From Kurthia sibirica (GTDB lineage Bacteria > Bacillota > Bacilli > Bacillales_A > Planococcaceae), in assembly GCF_003143975.1 (NCBI RefSeq), contig NZ_QFVR01000001.1, forward strand, positions 186,001 through 250,000: a DNA stretch of 64,000 nt, read 5' to 3'. Below, one piece after another: positions 8,541 to 17,691 of the stretch. The notes under the pieces were generated by a model that was not told the origin of the DNA, searched no databases, and saw nothing but the letters and a program-made list of their open reading frames with translations. Each line of letters starts with the position of its first letter. The first letter of the stretch is position 1. A program made the translations under genes and the position numbers.

Positions 8541-9557
8541 GTGGCAACAAAGAAAGAGAAAGACTTATCAGGTAAACAAAAAGCCGCACTCTTACTAATT
8601 TCCTTAGGGCCTGAAGTGTCGGCAGCGGTTTACAAACATTTAAATGAAGATGAAATTGAAAAATTAACATTAGAAATTTCCAGCGTTAAACGAGTAGAAG
8701 CAGATGTTAAGGAAGAAATTATAGAAGAATTCCATACGATTGCACTCGCTCAAGATTATATTTCCCAAGGTGGTATTGGTTATGCTAAAACCGTCTTGGA
8801 AAAAGCATTAGGCAACGAACAGGCCTTGGCGATTATTAATCGCCTGACATCATCATTACAAGTTAGACCATTTGATTTTGCACGTAGAACAGACCCAGCT
8901 CAAATTTTCAATTTTATTCAAAATGAACATCCACAGACAATTGCTTTAATTTTATCTTATTTAGAGCCTGCGCAAGCGGGAACGATTTTATCATCCTTAC
9001 CACAGGAAGTTCAAGCGGACATCGCAAAACGGATTGCTACGATGGAATCAACGTCACCAGAAGTAATTAGTGAAATAGAATCTGTATTAGAACGTAAATT
9101 GTCGTCAACTGTCACACAGGATTACACAGAAACAGGTGGCGTAGATGCAGTTGTTGAAGTGTTGAATGGTGTTGATAGACAAACGGAGAAAACAATTCTT
9201 GACGCGCTTGAAATACAAGATCCTGAGCTTGCAGAAGAGATTAAAAAACGTATGTTTGTCTTCGAAGACATTGTTACGCTTGATAATCGTTCGATTCAAC
9301 GTGTTATTCGAGATTCAGAGAATGAAGATCTTATGTTAGCAATGAAGGTTTCAAGCGAGGATGTTAAAGAAATTATTTTCAAAAACATGTCTCAACGTAT
9401 GGCAGAAACATTCAAGGAAGAGATGGATGTCATGGGACCTGTTCGTTTACGCGATGTAGAAGATGCTCAAACACGGATCGTCGCCGTAACGAGAAGATTA
9501 GAAGATGCTGGTGAAATTATTATTGCCCGTGGTGGAGGAGATGACGTAATTGTCTAG
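8541..9557 (+). CDS. fliG: Flagellar motor switch protein FliG (GTG start)
   Basis: C-ring protein of 338 aa that transmits torque from the stator to the rotor. Armadillo-like domains N, M and C are recognisable. The EHPQTIALILSYL motif in the middle domain binds FliM, and the C-terminal charged helix is in the LRDVEDAQTRIVAVTRRLEDAGEI region. The GTG start at 8541 follows GGGGAGG. The last 8 bp overlap fliH. Confidence 0.96.
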   Translation: MATKKEKDLSGKQKAALLLISLGPEVSAAVYKHLNEDEIEKLTLEISSVKRVEADVKEEIIEEFHTIALAQDYISQGGIGYAKTVLEKALGNEQALAIINRLTSSLQVRPFDFARRTDPAQIFNFIQNEHPQTIALILSYLEPAQAGTILSSLPQEVQADIAKRIATMESTSPEVISEIESVLERKLSSTVTQDYTETGGVDAVVEVLNGVDRQTEKTILDALEIQDPELAEEIKKRMFVFEDIVTLDNRSIQRVIRDSENEDLMLAMKVSSEDVKEIIFKNMSQRMAETFKEEMDVMGPVRLRDVEDAQTRIVAVTRRLEDAGEIIIARGGGDDVIV

Positions 9558-10332
9558 AATCATTCGACAGCATGCGGAATCAGAACATGATAGCAACATT
9601 AGAAAAATAGAAGTACGTAGTTTTTCTTTTACGAAAAATCTTAGTGAAGCGAGCGACGTAGTTGATGGTTTGTCTATTGAACATCTGTTGGACGAGCAGC
9701 AAAGAATGCAACAAGCATTCTCGGAAGAAAAAATAGCAACTATTGCAAAAATTGAGCAGCAGCGACAAAATGCTGCTGCTGAGATTGATGCCGCACGTCA
9801 GGCTTGGGAACAGGACAAGCAAATATTGGAAAAAAAAGCATATGATGAAGGTTTTGCTGAAGGTTTTGAAGATGCGACATTAAAAGTACAACATACTATG
9901 TCAGATAAGATTAGTGAAGCAAATAATACGGCACTATTAGCGGTCGAAAATGGCAATGCTTATTTACAAGCACAAGAAAAGTTGATTTTAGAACTTGCTA
10001 TTCGATCGGCATCAAGAATCGTCAATCAGCAATTAAAAGACGAACCGCAATTGTATTTGCAAATAATTGAACGCGCATTAAAAGAAGCGCGTGAAGCAGA
10101 ATATATTAAAATTTTCACCTCTGTGCAATATTTTGATAGCGTTACGAACAATCGAGAAGAGTTTGCAACATTATTCCCACCAGATGTTCAATTTATGATT
10201 TTTATAGATGATGACTTAACAGGGGCAGAGTGTTATTTAGAAACAAATACAGGTCGCCTCATGGTAACGCTTGATGATCAATTTAATATGTTGAAAAAGG
10301 GTTTATTAGAAATTATAGAAAGTGTGGATTGA
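9550..10332 (+). CDS. fliH: Flagellar export stalk protein FliH (TTG start)
   Basis: Stator-like subunit (260 aa) that regulates the FliI ATPase and delivers substrate complexes to the C-ring. A long charged coiled coil occupies about residues 45-150 (glutamine and alanine rich), and the C-terminal FliH/V-ATPase subunit E-like domain follows. The start is TTG 9550, within the end of fliG, and gives MSRIIRQ, a good family start. It overlaps fliI by 4 bp. Sequence conservation is weaker than for its neighbours, as is usual for FliH, so position supports the call. Confidence 0.9.
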   Translation: MSRIIRQHAESEHDSNIRKIEVRSFSFTKNLSEASDVVDGLSIEHLLDEQQRMQQAFSEEKIATIAKIEQQRQNAAAEIDAARQAWEQDKQILEKKAYDEGFAEGFEDATLKVQHTMSDKISEANNTALLAVENGNAYLQAQEKLILELAIRSASRIVNQQLKDEPQLYLQIIERALKEAREAEYIKIFTSVQYFDSVTNNREEFATLFPPDVQFMIFIDDDLTGAECYLETNTGRLMVTLDDQFNMLKKGLLEIIESVD

Positions 10333-11666
10333 TGACGATGAAGGCTGCTGATTTATTAGAGCATATTACAGCGATTCCAACATTTAAAAAGTTTGGTAAA
10401 ATATCGCGTGTTGTCGGACTTATGATCGAATCAAATGGTCCCCAAAGTTCGATCGGTGATGTCTGTAAAATACATGTCAATTCTTCGCAGCTCGGTCATC
10501 AAGAAATACTTGCAGAGGTCGTGGGTTTTAAAGATGATACAGTCGTCTTAATGCCATTTACCTCCTTGCGTGATATATCAATTGGATGTTTAGTAGAAGG
10601 TACAGGAAAGCCACTCGAAGTGAAAGTTGGACCAGAACTTATCGGTAAAATCCTAGATTCAATGGGAAGACCGATGGATGGTTCGTTGCTTCCGGGAGGC
10701 TTAAGTACTGTTCAAACTGAAGGAGAACCACCAAACCCTTTAACACGACCACCAATCGAGGAGCCGCTTGAAGTCGGGGTAAAAGCAATTGACGGTATGC
10801 TTACAGTTGGTAAAGGGCAAAGGGTTGGTATTTTTGCTGGTTCAGGTGTTGGTAAAAGTACATTACTTGGTATGATTGCACGTAATACGACGGCTGATTT
10901 AAACGTGATTGCACTTGTAGGAGAACGTGGCCGTGAAGTAAGAGAATTTATTGAACGTGATTTGGGTCCAGAAGGACTTAAACGTTCCATCATTGTTGCA
11001 GCAACATCAGATCAACCTGCTTTGATGCGTATAAAAGGAGCATTTACAGCAACAGCAATTGCAGAATACTTCCGAGAAAAAGGTCTCAATGTTATGTTGA
11101 TGATGGATTCAGTAACACGTATTGCTATGGCGCAACGTGAGGTCGGCTTAGCTACAGGCGAACCACCTGCTCAAAAAGGGTATACACCCTCTGTTTTCGC
11201 AATTTTACCTAAGTTATTAGAGCGAACAGGTACAAATGAAAAAGGTTCTATTACAGCCTTTTATACGGTACTTGTTGATGGTGATGATATGAATGAGCCA
11301 ATTGCTGATACAGTTCGTGGTATTTTAGATGGCCATATTGTTTTAGATCGTAATCTAGCAAATAAAGGACAGTATCCTGCAATCAATGTTTTAAAATCAG
11401 TCAGTCGACTGATGAATCATATTGCCAGTAAAGAACATATCGCGGCAGCAACACGCTTGAGAGAACTCTACTATACATATAGTAAAAATGAAGATTTGAT
11501 TAATATTGGTGCTTATAAAAAGGGTTCCTCACAAGAAGTTGATGAAGCAATCCACTATGAACCGCTTATTACAAATTATTTGAAACAAGGATTTATGGAC
11601 CCCGTGTCCAAGGAAGAAAGTATAAACGAACTAATCAATCTTGCAAAGGGTGGAGCGAATGACTAA
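10329..11666 (+). CDS. fliI: Flagellum-specific export ATPase FliI
   Basis: F1-beta-like hexameric ATPase (445 aa) of the flagellar type III export machine. The Walker A region FAGSGVGKSTLL is near residues 170-182, the Walker B aspartate lies in LNVMLMMDSVTRIAMAQRE and the ALVGERGREVREF motif between them is typical. Starts at ATG 10329 (overlap ATGA with the fliH stop) or ATG 10338. The end overlaps fliJ by 8 bp, so fliH-fliI-fliJ are probably translationally coupled. Confidence 0.96.
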   Translation: MMTMKAADLLEHITAIPTFKKFGKISRVVGLMIESNGPQSSIGDVCKIHVNSSQLGHQEILAEVVGFKDDTVVLMPFTSLRDISIGCLVEGTGKPLEVKVGPELIGKILDSMGRPMDGSLLPGGLSTVQTEGEPPNPLTRPPIEEPLEVGVKAIDGMLTVGKGQRVGIFAGSGVGKSTLLGMIARNTTADLNVIALVGERGREVREFIERDLGPEGLKRSIIVAATSDQPALMRIKGAFTATAIAEYFREKGLNVMLMMDSVTRIAMAQREVGLATGEPPAQKGYTPSVFAILPKLLERTGTNEKGSITAFYTVLVDGDDMNEPIADTVRGILDGHIVLDRNLANKGQYPAINVLKSVSRLMNHIASKEHIAAATRLRELYYTYSKNEDLINIGAYKKGSSQEVDEAIHYEPLITNYLKQGFMDPVSKEESINELINLAKGGAND

Positions 11667-12111
11667 AGCATATCGTTATCGATTCGATCAAGTAATGGTT
11701 ATTAAAGAACAAGAGAAAAATGAATCTGAGATGGCCTATAAAGAATCAGTTAGTATCTTTGAGGTGATTGCAACACAACTCTATGATGCATTGAAAAAAA
11801 AAGAAAATTTATTAATTTTTCAACAGCAAAAACTAGTAGATGGGCTAAGCGTCTTAGAAATGCACAATTACGCGGGCTTTATTGATAGCTTAGAGAAAAA
11901 AATAGCTGAATTACAAACAAAGGTAATCCAGGCGCGTTCAAAAATGGACTGGTTTGAACAAAAACTAATCGAGATTTCACTTGAATATAAAAAATATGAA
12001 AAAATGAAAGAAAAAGACTTAGAGGTATATTTGAAAGAAGAAGATCGTCTTGAGTTGATTCAACTGGACGAAATTTCGCAAATTGCCTTTTACAATAAGG
12101 AAGCAAGGTGA
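11659..12111 (+). CDS. fliJ: Flagellar export chaperone FliJ
   Basis: Coiled-coil protein of 150 aa that acts as the stalk of the FliI ring and as an escort for export chaperones. It starts MTKAYRYRFDQVMVIKEQEKNES, then forms almost continuous charged alpha-helix; two long antiparallel helices are expected. An open frame extends further upstream to TTG 11641, but ATG 11659 with GGTGGAG just before it is the better start and gives the family N-terminus. The next gene begins 4 bp after the stop. Confidence 0.9.
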   Translation: MTKAYRYRFDQVMVIKEQEKNESEMAYKESVSIFEVIATQLYDALKKKENLLIFQQQKLVDGLSVLEMHNYAGFIDSLEKKIAELQTKVIQARSKMDWFEQKLIEISLEYKKYEKMKEKDLEVYLKEEDRLELIQLDEISQIAFYNKEAR

Positions 12112-12115
12112 AGAC

Positions 12116-12748
12116 ATGGCGAAAAAACCAGCACCCACTAAAAGACCTAATAATAAAAATAGAAGCATTGTTACTGCTGAGGAAACTCAACAAACAAAAT
12201 CGCCAGGTAAGTTACAAAAACTATTTTTTTGGGTAATAATACCTGTTTTATTCACTTTGGCAATCGGTTTAATAGTTGCAGAAGTAACAGGTACAAACGT
12301 TTTTGAAAAAGCAAAATCGGTAATTGGAGCAGGCGATTCTACACAAAAAGAAACATCGGATGAAGCGGTGGAAAATTACAATAAACAAATCGTCAGCCTA
12401 AAAGCTTCTATTAAAGAAAAAGATACGATTGTCGCGAAATTACAAGGTCAGCTAGATAGTACAAAAACAGACACATCAAAAGCCGAGATTGAAAAGAAAC
12501 GACTTGAAGCAGAAATAAAAAAATTACAAAATTCTAAAGCAGATACGAAAACAGATATTGCGACTGTTATTAAAACCTATGAGCAAATGGCACCTAAGAA
12601 ATCAGCACCTATTTTATCTGCGATGTCAGATAAAGAAGCTATGAAGATTTTAAAAGGTTTAAAACCGGTGACATTAGCAACTATTTTAGAAAAAATGACA
12701 CCAGAAAAAGCTGCTAAGTATACCGAACAACTGTCTAAGAATAAATAA
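12116..12748 (+). CDS. MotE-like flagellar membrane/coiled-coil protein (YlxF type)
   Basis: Protein of 210 aa between fliJ and fliK, the position of B. subtilis ylxF. It has a basic cytoplasmic N-terminus, one membrane segment at about residues 36-60 (LQKLFFWVIIPVLFTLAIGL), a long coiled coil (about 85-150) and a C-terminal MgtE N-like helical domain with YEQMAPKKSAPILSAM and LATILEKMTPEKAAKY. MotE of other bacteria is a chaperone for stator assembly, and the same domain order suggests a related role. The frame is open from 12083, but ATG 12116 behind AAGGTG gives the expected start. Confidence 0.8.
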   Translation: MAKKPAPTKRPNNKNRSIVTAEETQQTKSPGKLQKLFFWVIIPVLFTLAIGLIVAEVTGTNVFEKAKSVIGAGDSTQKETSDEAVENYNKQIVSLKASIKEKDTIVAKLQGQLDSTKTDTSKAEIEKKRLEAEIKKLQNSKADTKTDIATVIKTYEQMAPKKSAPILSAMSDKEAMKILKGLKPVTLATILEKMTPEKAAKYTEQLSKNK

Positions 12749-12772
12749 GTATAGAGGGGAGGTGACTTGAAA

Positions 12773-14059
12773 GTGGTGAATATAGCGTCATTTGATCAAG
12801 CTGTTCAAGTAAGAAATCAGCCGGTAGCGCCAGCACAAAATACAGCAACTTCAAACCAGAACTTTAGCAACTCACTGAAAACAGCAACAGATGCACAAGC
12901 AACAACAGTAATAGATGACAAAATAACTATGAGCGACAGCCACTCTGTTGTCGAAGAAAAGGTAGAGCAAGAGGACTCAAAACCATTAACACTTGATTTT
13001 TTACTACCCACTCCAAAAGTCGAAGTTATGCAAGAAGAAGTATTAGGTATTGATTTAGCTGCATTATTTAATGCCACAAGTATTGAAGATATAACAACTT
13101 TAATGGGTGGTAAGTTTACTGTCGATTCAATGGCCGGTCAAGGATTGTCTACAGAAAACCTTGCGCAAGCATTGGGCATGACAGCAACAGACTTGCAGCA
13201 ATTATTGACGAAACTTACGGGACAACAAGGTCCTCAAGATTTATGGGTAGCTCTTGGGAAAATGGATGATCAAATATCAGCTGTATTAGGTAAAATTGCG
13301 GCAGCATTAAACGGTGCAGAAAATGCCATCTTATCTAAAAAGGATGCACAAGCAGCAGTTGCTTTATTTAAATTAGTCGATCTAGTAGCACCTAAAACAG
13401 ATTTATTATTAAAACAAGAGTTACAAAGTAGTCAAATGAAAGATTGGTTAACAACACTTGCAGCAACGGTAACAACTAAAACAACTGAAAAAGCAGTAGC
13501 ACTTCCTTTTGCTAATAAACTATTTAATTTTAAACCGATAGTAGCTACTGAAACACAATCGACACAACAGTTAGTACCGACAGCGACAGCAACGAAAGCG
13601 ACTGTTGTGACAATGACTTTACCAACCGCTCCACAGGCACAAGCGAGTAAGTTTGTTGAGGAGTTTCAATCAATTATGAATCGTGCACAGTTTGCAAGCA
13701 ATGCAGCAAGCACACGTTTATTAATCAAATTGTATCCGGAAAATTTGGGGACAATTCGCTTAGAATTAATACAAAAAGATGGTGTATTATCCGCTAAGCT
13801 ATTAGCTTCTACAGCATTGGGTAAACAGATGTTAGATAGTTCTTTACATCAGTTAAAACAAGGTTTTGTCAGTCAAAACATTCAGCTTGACCGCCTAGAA
13901 GTAACGCAGGCTTTAAGCGAACCAAATAAAGGTGAACGTGGTCATCAATTCGGTCAAAACACACCAAATAACAAAGGTTCTGACGACGAAGAACACAATG
14001 ACAAAAAAGTAGAAAATCATATGAGTTTTGATGATTTATTAGCTGAAATGGAGGAATAA
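12773..14059 (+). CDS. fliK: Flagellar hook-length control protein FliK
   Basis: Secreted ruler protein that sets hook length and triggers the FlhB switch. The N-terminal two thirds are of low complexity, rich in Thr, Ala and Gln. The C-terminal switch domain (about 300-395) has ARFASNAASTRLLIKLYPENLG-type sequence with LRLELIQKDGVLSAKLLAST, which is the FliK_C core. The start is uncertain: GGGGAGGTGA at 12756-12765 is followed by TTG 12767, GTG 12773 and GTG 12776 in frame. GTG 12773 gives normal spacing and is chosen (428 aa). The tail is acidic and His/Asp-rich. Confidence 0.85.
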   Translation: MVNIASFDQAVQVRNQPVAPAQNTATSNQNFSNSLKTATDAQATTVIDDKITMSDSHSVVEEKVEQEDSKPLTLDFLLPTPKVEVMQEEVLGIDLAALFNATSIEDITTLMGGKFTVDSMAGQGLSTENLAQALGMTATDLQQLLTKLTGQQGPQDLWVALGKMDDQISAVLGKIAAALNGAENAILSKKDAQAAVALFKLVDLVAPKTDLLLKQELQSSQMKDWLTTLAATVTTKTTEKAVALPFANKLFNFKPIVATETQSTQQLVPTATATKATVVTMTLPTAPQAQASKFVEEFQSIMNRAQFASNAASTRLLIKLYPENLGTIRLELIQKDGVLSAKLLASTALGKQMLDSSLHQLKQGFVSQNIQLDRLEVTQALSEPNKGERGHQFGQNTPNNKGSDDEEHNDKKVENHMSFDDLLAEMEE

Positions 14060-14061
14060 TT

Positions 14062-14706
14062 ATGACGGAAACAAAAGGTATTACATCTGATTATTATATG
14101 CCTACTCAAACAAAAAAGACGGGCGATAGTAATTTAGGTAAAGATGATTTCTTGAAAATTCTCATTACGCAATTACAAAATCAAGATCCAACTAGTCCAA
14201 TGGATGATAAAGAATTCATCTCTCAAATGGCCCAATTTTCTTCCTTAGAACAAATGCAAAATATTGCAACCTCCATGAATAATTTAACAGCTATGACACA
14301 ACAATCCCAACTGATTCAATTCAATTCATTCATTGGTAAAAATGTAACATGGCATGAAGCATCTGATACTGTAGGTGAAGATGGAAAACCAATCGTGAAT
14401 TCAGGTACCGAAAAAGTAATGAGTGTGAAGTATGATGGTTCTGAAGCGAAATTTGTTTTGGAAAGCGGTAAAATCATTTCCGCATCCAATATTTCAGAAG
14501 TATTGGATACAACAAGTTCAAATTCGACAAATTCATTGGTCGAAGCGAGCATGCTCATTGGTAAAAAAATCAGCTATAAAGATGCAGAAGGTAATGATAT
14601 TTCCGATATAGTAAATTCCGTAACGAAAAAAGATGGTAAGGTACAGTATTTATTATCAAATGGTGCATCCGTTACGGGCGATCAATTCACATCTATTTCT
14701 GGGTAG
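14062..14706 (+). CDS. flgD: Flagellar hook assembly scaffold protein FlgD
   Basis: Hook cap protein of 214 aa. The signature LGKDDFLKILITQLQNQDPTSPMDDKEFISQMAQFSSLEQM at residues about 25-65 is the FlgD N-terminal region. The remainder holds the cap domain. FlgD lies at the growing hook tip to help FlgE insertion and is discarded when the hook is complete. ATG 14062 starts 2 bp after the fliK stop and has GGAGGAAT upstream. Confidence 0.95.
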   Translation: MTETKGITSDYYMPTQTKKTGDSNLGKDDFLKILITQLQNQDPTSPMDDKEFISQMAQFSSLEQMQNIATSMNNLTAMTQQSQLIQFNSFIGKNVTWHEASDTVGEDGKPIVNSGTEKVMSVKYDGSEAKFVLESGKIISASNISEVLDTTSSNSTNSLVEASMLIGKKISYKDAEGNDISDIVNSVTKKDGKVQYLLSNGASVTGDQFTSISG

Positions 14707-14715
14707 GTTATTCAT

Positions 14716-15084
14716 ATGAAGCCAATTCGTTTAAATCAACCGATGCCTATTCCGCAGCAACAATTCAAAAATAAATCAGTGAAACAATTACCACAAAACT
14801 CATTTGCGCGTATTTTACATACAGCGAATCAGGACATTAAAGTTAGTAAGCATGCACAACAACGTATTGAACAAAGAAAAATAGATATATCAGCAACAGA
14901 ATGGCATGCAATAGAAGAAAAAATAGTCTCCGCTCACAAAAAAGGCTTAAATGATGCGCTTGTTTTAACAAAAAATGCTGCGCTCATCATCAATGTCAAA
15001 AATCAAACGGTTATAACGGCGATGAATCGCCAAGAAGCAAATGATCAAATTTTTACAAATATCGATGGTGCAATTGTGTTATAG
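14716..15084 (+). CDS. TIGR02530-type flagellar operon protein
   Basis: Protein of 122 aa between flgD and flgE. The central part FARILHTANQDIKVSKHAQQRIEQRKIDIS, followed by a region with many small residues and NVKNQTVITAMNR, fits the conserved flagellar operon family known as TIGR02530 from memory. The precise function is not established; it may help hook assembly or regulation. A short gap with two hairpins separates it from flgE. Confidence 0.75.
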   Translation: MKPIRLNQPMPIPQQQFKNKSVKQLPQNSFARILHTANQDIKVSKHAQQRIEQRKIDISATEWHAIEEKIVSAHKKGLNDALVLTKNAALIINVKNQTVITAMNRQEANDQIFTNIDGAIVL

Positions 15085-15138
15085 GCGGGACCTGTTAAAG
15101 GGCGCCTTTTCGGTACTACTGACTGATTGATGTAGTAC
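15083..15138 (+). repeat. Two hairpins in front of flgE
   Basis: AGGCG (15083-15087) pairs with CGCCT (15103-15107), which is followed by TTTT, so it may be a weak intraoperonic terminator or attenuator. GTACTAC (15113-15119) pairs with GTAGTAC (15132-15138). Together they may adjust flgE hook protein output. Confidence 0.35.
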
Positions 15139-15165
15139 ATCCAAAATCGAAGGGAGAAAACAATA

Positions 15166-15960
15166 ATGTTACGTTCAATGTACTCAGGTATTAGTGGTTT
15201 AAAAAATTTCCAAACAAAATTAGATGTAATCGGTAATAATATTGCCAATGTCAATACTTACGGATTTAAAAAGGGGCGCGTAATCTTTAAAGATTTAATG
15301 TCTCAAACTGTAGCAGGTGCAAGTGCACCCGGAGATAATTTAGGGGGTACAAATGCTAAACAAATCGGTTTAGGTGCTAGTTTAGCAGCAATCGATACCA
15401 ACCATGAAAAAGGTTCTTTCCAAACGACGAACCGTACATTGGATATTGTCATTAATGGTGATGGCTATTTATCCTTTACGGATGGTACAAACACATCGTA
15501 TACGCGAGCAGGGAATTTATATTTGGATAGCGCAGGTACACTTGTCTCACCAGATGGTAAAAAGCTGTTAACGGAAGGCGGCAATACTTTCCCGCCAATC
15601 CCTTCAACTGCAACAAACCTAACGATTGGTCAAGATGGTACCGTATCATATGTTGAAAATGGTACGCTCGTTGCGTTAGATAAAATTGCGGTTACGCGTT
15701 TTTCAAACCCAGAAGGTTTAACTAAAACGGGTGGTAATTACTTTGCGGTATCAAATAACTCTGGTGAACCATCAGCTTCAAAAACAGCTGGTTCAGATGG
15801 TAATGGTACGATCGAATCTGGTTTCATCGAAATGTCGAATGTTGACTTATCAGAAGAATTTACTGAAATGATCGTCGCACAACGTGGATTCCAAGCAAAC
15901 TCACGTATTATTACAACTTCAGATGAAATTTTACAAGAGTTAGTAAATCTTAAACGTTAA
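15166..15960 (+). CDS. flgE: Flagellar hook protein FlgE
   Basis: Hook protein of 264 aa, the length of the B. subtilis FlgE (which is short and was once called FlgG). N-terminal MLRSMYSGISGLKNFQTKLDVIGNNIANVNTYGFKK and C-terminal SNVDLSEEFTEMIVAQRGFQANSRIITTSDEILQELVNLKR are the paired axial helices of the family. A central D1-like region holds the LDIVINGDGYLSF motif. AAGGGAG precedes ATG 15166. FlgG and FlgF-type distal rod genes lie elsewhere. Confidence 0.92.
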   Translation: MLRSMYSGISGLKNFQTKLDVIGNNIANVNTYGFKKGRVIFKDLMSQTVAGASAPGDNLGGTNAKQIGLGASLAAIDTNHEKGSFQTTNRTLDIVINGDGYLSFTDGTNTSYTRAGNLYLDSAGTLVSPDGKKLLTEGGNTFPPIPSTATNLTIGQDGTVSYVENGTLVALDKIAVTRFSNPEGLTKTGGNYFAVSNNSGEPSASKTAGSDGNGTIESGFIEMSNVDLSEEFTEMIVAQRGFQANSRIITTSDEILQELVNLKR

Positions 15961-15976
15961 TGACTAAGTTTTAAAA

Positions 15977-16027
15977 AAGGAAGGGGGGCCGGGCTAGTGC
16001 TCTTGTAGACTGGCCCTATATCCTATG
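15977..16027 (+). promoter_or_regulatory. Split ribosome binding site: Shine-Dalgarno, hairpin, start codon
   Basis: AAGGAAGGGGGG at 15977-15988 is 36 nt from ATG 16025. Between them GGGCTAGT (15991-15998) pairs with ACTGGCCC (16009-16016) in an 8-bp stem (one G-T wobble) with a 10-base loop. If the hairpin forms, the effective distance from the G-run to ATG falls to about 10 nt. GGGCC at 15986-15990 could also pair with GGCCC at 16012-16016 and hide the G-run, so two states are possible. Confidence 0.6.
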
Positions 16028-16246
16028 ATTAATGTTACAAGATTAAATGGTAAATCATTTGCATTAAACGCATTATACATAGAATCGGTCGAGGCGTTTC
16101 CGGACACCTTAATTACTTTAACGACCGGACGTAAATATGTTGTTTTAGAAGAAATTGATGAAGTGAATGCACAAATCATACTTTTCTATAAACAGGTACA
16201 AGTGTTATCAAACCCGCATATACGAGGTGAAAATGATGAAGAATAA
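16025..16246 (+). CDS. swrD: FlbD/SwrD family flagellar protein
   Basis: Protein of 73 aa, with MINVTRLNGKSFALNALYIESVEAFPDTLITLTTGRKYVVLEEIDEV typical of the FlbD family. In B. subtilis the protein (SwrD) increases flagellar torque and swarming and sits in the same place, after the hook gene and before fliL. The start is set by the family N-terminus; a normal Shine-Dalgarno is missing just before it and an upstream one is brought near by a hairpin. The 3' end overlaps fliL by 14 bp. Confidence 0.88.
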   Translation: MINVTRLNGKSFALNALYIESVEAFPDTLITLTTGRKYVVLEEIDEVNAQIILFYKQVQVLSNPHIRGENDEE

Positions 16247-16661
16247 ACTACTGACAATCATGCTGATTATTTTAGTAACCATTACGCTATTAGGTGTTGC
16301 AGGCGTGATCGTCTATAAACAGCTTGGAACGGATACACCAAACGCAGCCCCAAACATCGATAAGATACTGGAACAGTCTATCGATGTACCGGAGCTAAAT
16401 ACCAATTTAGCTGATCGGAAATATATTCAACTATCTTTGAAAATCCAATTGGATAGCAAAGAAGCAGCAGAAGAAATGACAAAACGTGATTTTCAAGTGA
16501 AGGATATTTTAGTTGAAGTATTATCTGAAATGAGCAGTAAAGATTTAGAAGGTAAGCGTGGTAAGGAATTATTAACCAACACATTAAAATCAAAATTTAA
16601 TGGTTTAATGCAAGATGGAGAAGTTCAAAAAGTGTATATTACCTCCTATGCAATTTCATAA
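16233..16661 (+). CDS. fliL: Flagellar basal body-associated protein FliL
   Basis: Single-pass membrane protein of 142 aa near the stator and rod. The membrane segment NKLLTIMLIILVTITLLGVAGVIVYK is near the N-terminus (about residues 3-29), followed by a periplasm-side globular domain ending in KVYITSYAIS. The frame is open further upstream to 16167, but the ATG pair at 16233/16236 after GAGGTGA is the likely start. It overlaps swrD. FliL proteins aid stator function and may form rings around MotAB. Confidence 0.9.
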   Translation: MMKNKLLTIMLIILVTITLLGVAGVIVYKQLGTDTPNAAPNIDKILEQSIDVPELNTNLADRKYIQLSLKIQLDSKEAAEEMTKRDFQVKDILVEVLSEMSSKDLEGKRGKELLTNTLKSKFNGLMQDGEVQKVYITSYAIS

Positions 16662-16692
16662 TAATATTAAATAGAAGAATGGAGGTGGGCAA

Positions 16693-17691
16693 ATGGCTGG
16701 AGATGTATTGTCACAATCAGAGATAGATGCGCTCTTATCAGCGTTATCTACAGGTGAAATGACAGCGGATGATATAAAAAAAGACGACGAAGTGAAAAAA
16801 GTTAAAGTGTATGATTTTAAACGAGCACTTCGCTTTTCTAAAGATCAAATCCGTAGTTTAACACGAATACATGAAAACTTTGCTCGACTAATGACTACTT
16901 TCTTCTCTGCTCAGCTTAGAACATATGTACAAATTACAGTAGCTTCTGTTGACCAAATTCCATTTGAAGAATTTATTCGTTCGATTCCAAATATGACGCT
17001 AATAAATGTATTCGAAGTACCTCCTTTAGATGGTAATGTACTAATGGAAATCAATCCCAACATTGCATATTCAATGATGGATCGTTTGATGGGTGGAGCT
17101 GGATCAAGTCATAGTAATGTAGATAATCTGACTGAAATTGAGACGAAAATAATGACGAATTTATTTGAGCGCTCATTCGATAATTTACGTGAGGCATGGT
17201 CAAATATTGCGGATATCGATCCGGTAATGACGGAGCTTGAGGTGAATCCACAATTTCTTCAAATGATTTCTCCAAATGAAACAGTTGTAGTAATTTCTTT
17301 CAACTCTATTATTGGTGAAACAAGTGGTATGATTAATATTTGTATCCCTCATGTTGTATTAGAGCCTATTGTGCCAAATTTATCGGTACGTTATTGGATG
17401 CAGTCTAATACGAAAGAGGTTTCACCAGAGCAGAAGAAACTAATCGAAGATAGAGTACAACAGTCTGAATTACCTGTTGTTGCTGAATTAGGAACTGCAC
17501 AGATTAGCATTGAAGATTTCTTATTATTAAGAAAAGATGATGTTATTCAGCTTGATCAGTCAATATCCGATGCACTGGTATTAAAAGTAGCGGATGTACC
17601 AAAATTCACGGCTCAACCGGGTAAAGTTAAGAAAAAATTGGCTGTACAAATTTTAGAAACCTTGAAAGGAGGAGACAGCGATGATGAGTGA
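16693..17691 (+). CDS. fliM: Flagellar motor switch protein FliM
   Basis: C-ring protein of 332 aa. The short N-terminal motif LSQSEIDALLSAL (residues 5-17) is the binding site for phosphorylated CheY. The CheC-like middle domain follows (about 40-220), with GGxG-type MDRLMGGAGSSHSN, and the C-terminal FliN-like domain has ISIEDFLLLRKDDVIQLDQ. ATG 16693 has GGAGGTGG in front. The stop overlaps fliY by 11 bp. Confidence 0.96.
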   Translation: MAGDVLSQSEIDALLSALSTGEMTADDIKKDDEVKKVKVYDFKRALRFSKDQIRSLTRIHENFARLMTTFFSAQLRTYVQITVASVDQIPFEEFIRSIPNMTLINVFEVPPLDGNVLMEINPNIAYSMMDRLMGGAGSSHSNVDNLTEIETKIMTNLFERSFDNLREAWSNIADIDPVMTELEVNPQFLQMISPNETVVVISFNSIIGETSGMINICIPHVVLEPIVPNLSVRYWMQSNTKEVSPEQKKLIEDRVQQSELPVVAELGTAQISIEDFLLLRKDDVIQLDQSISDALVLKVADVPKFTAQPGKVKKKLAVQILETLKGGDSDDE

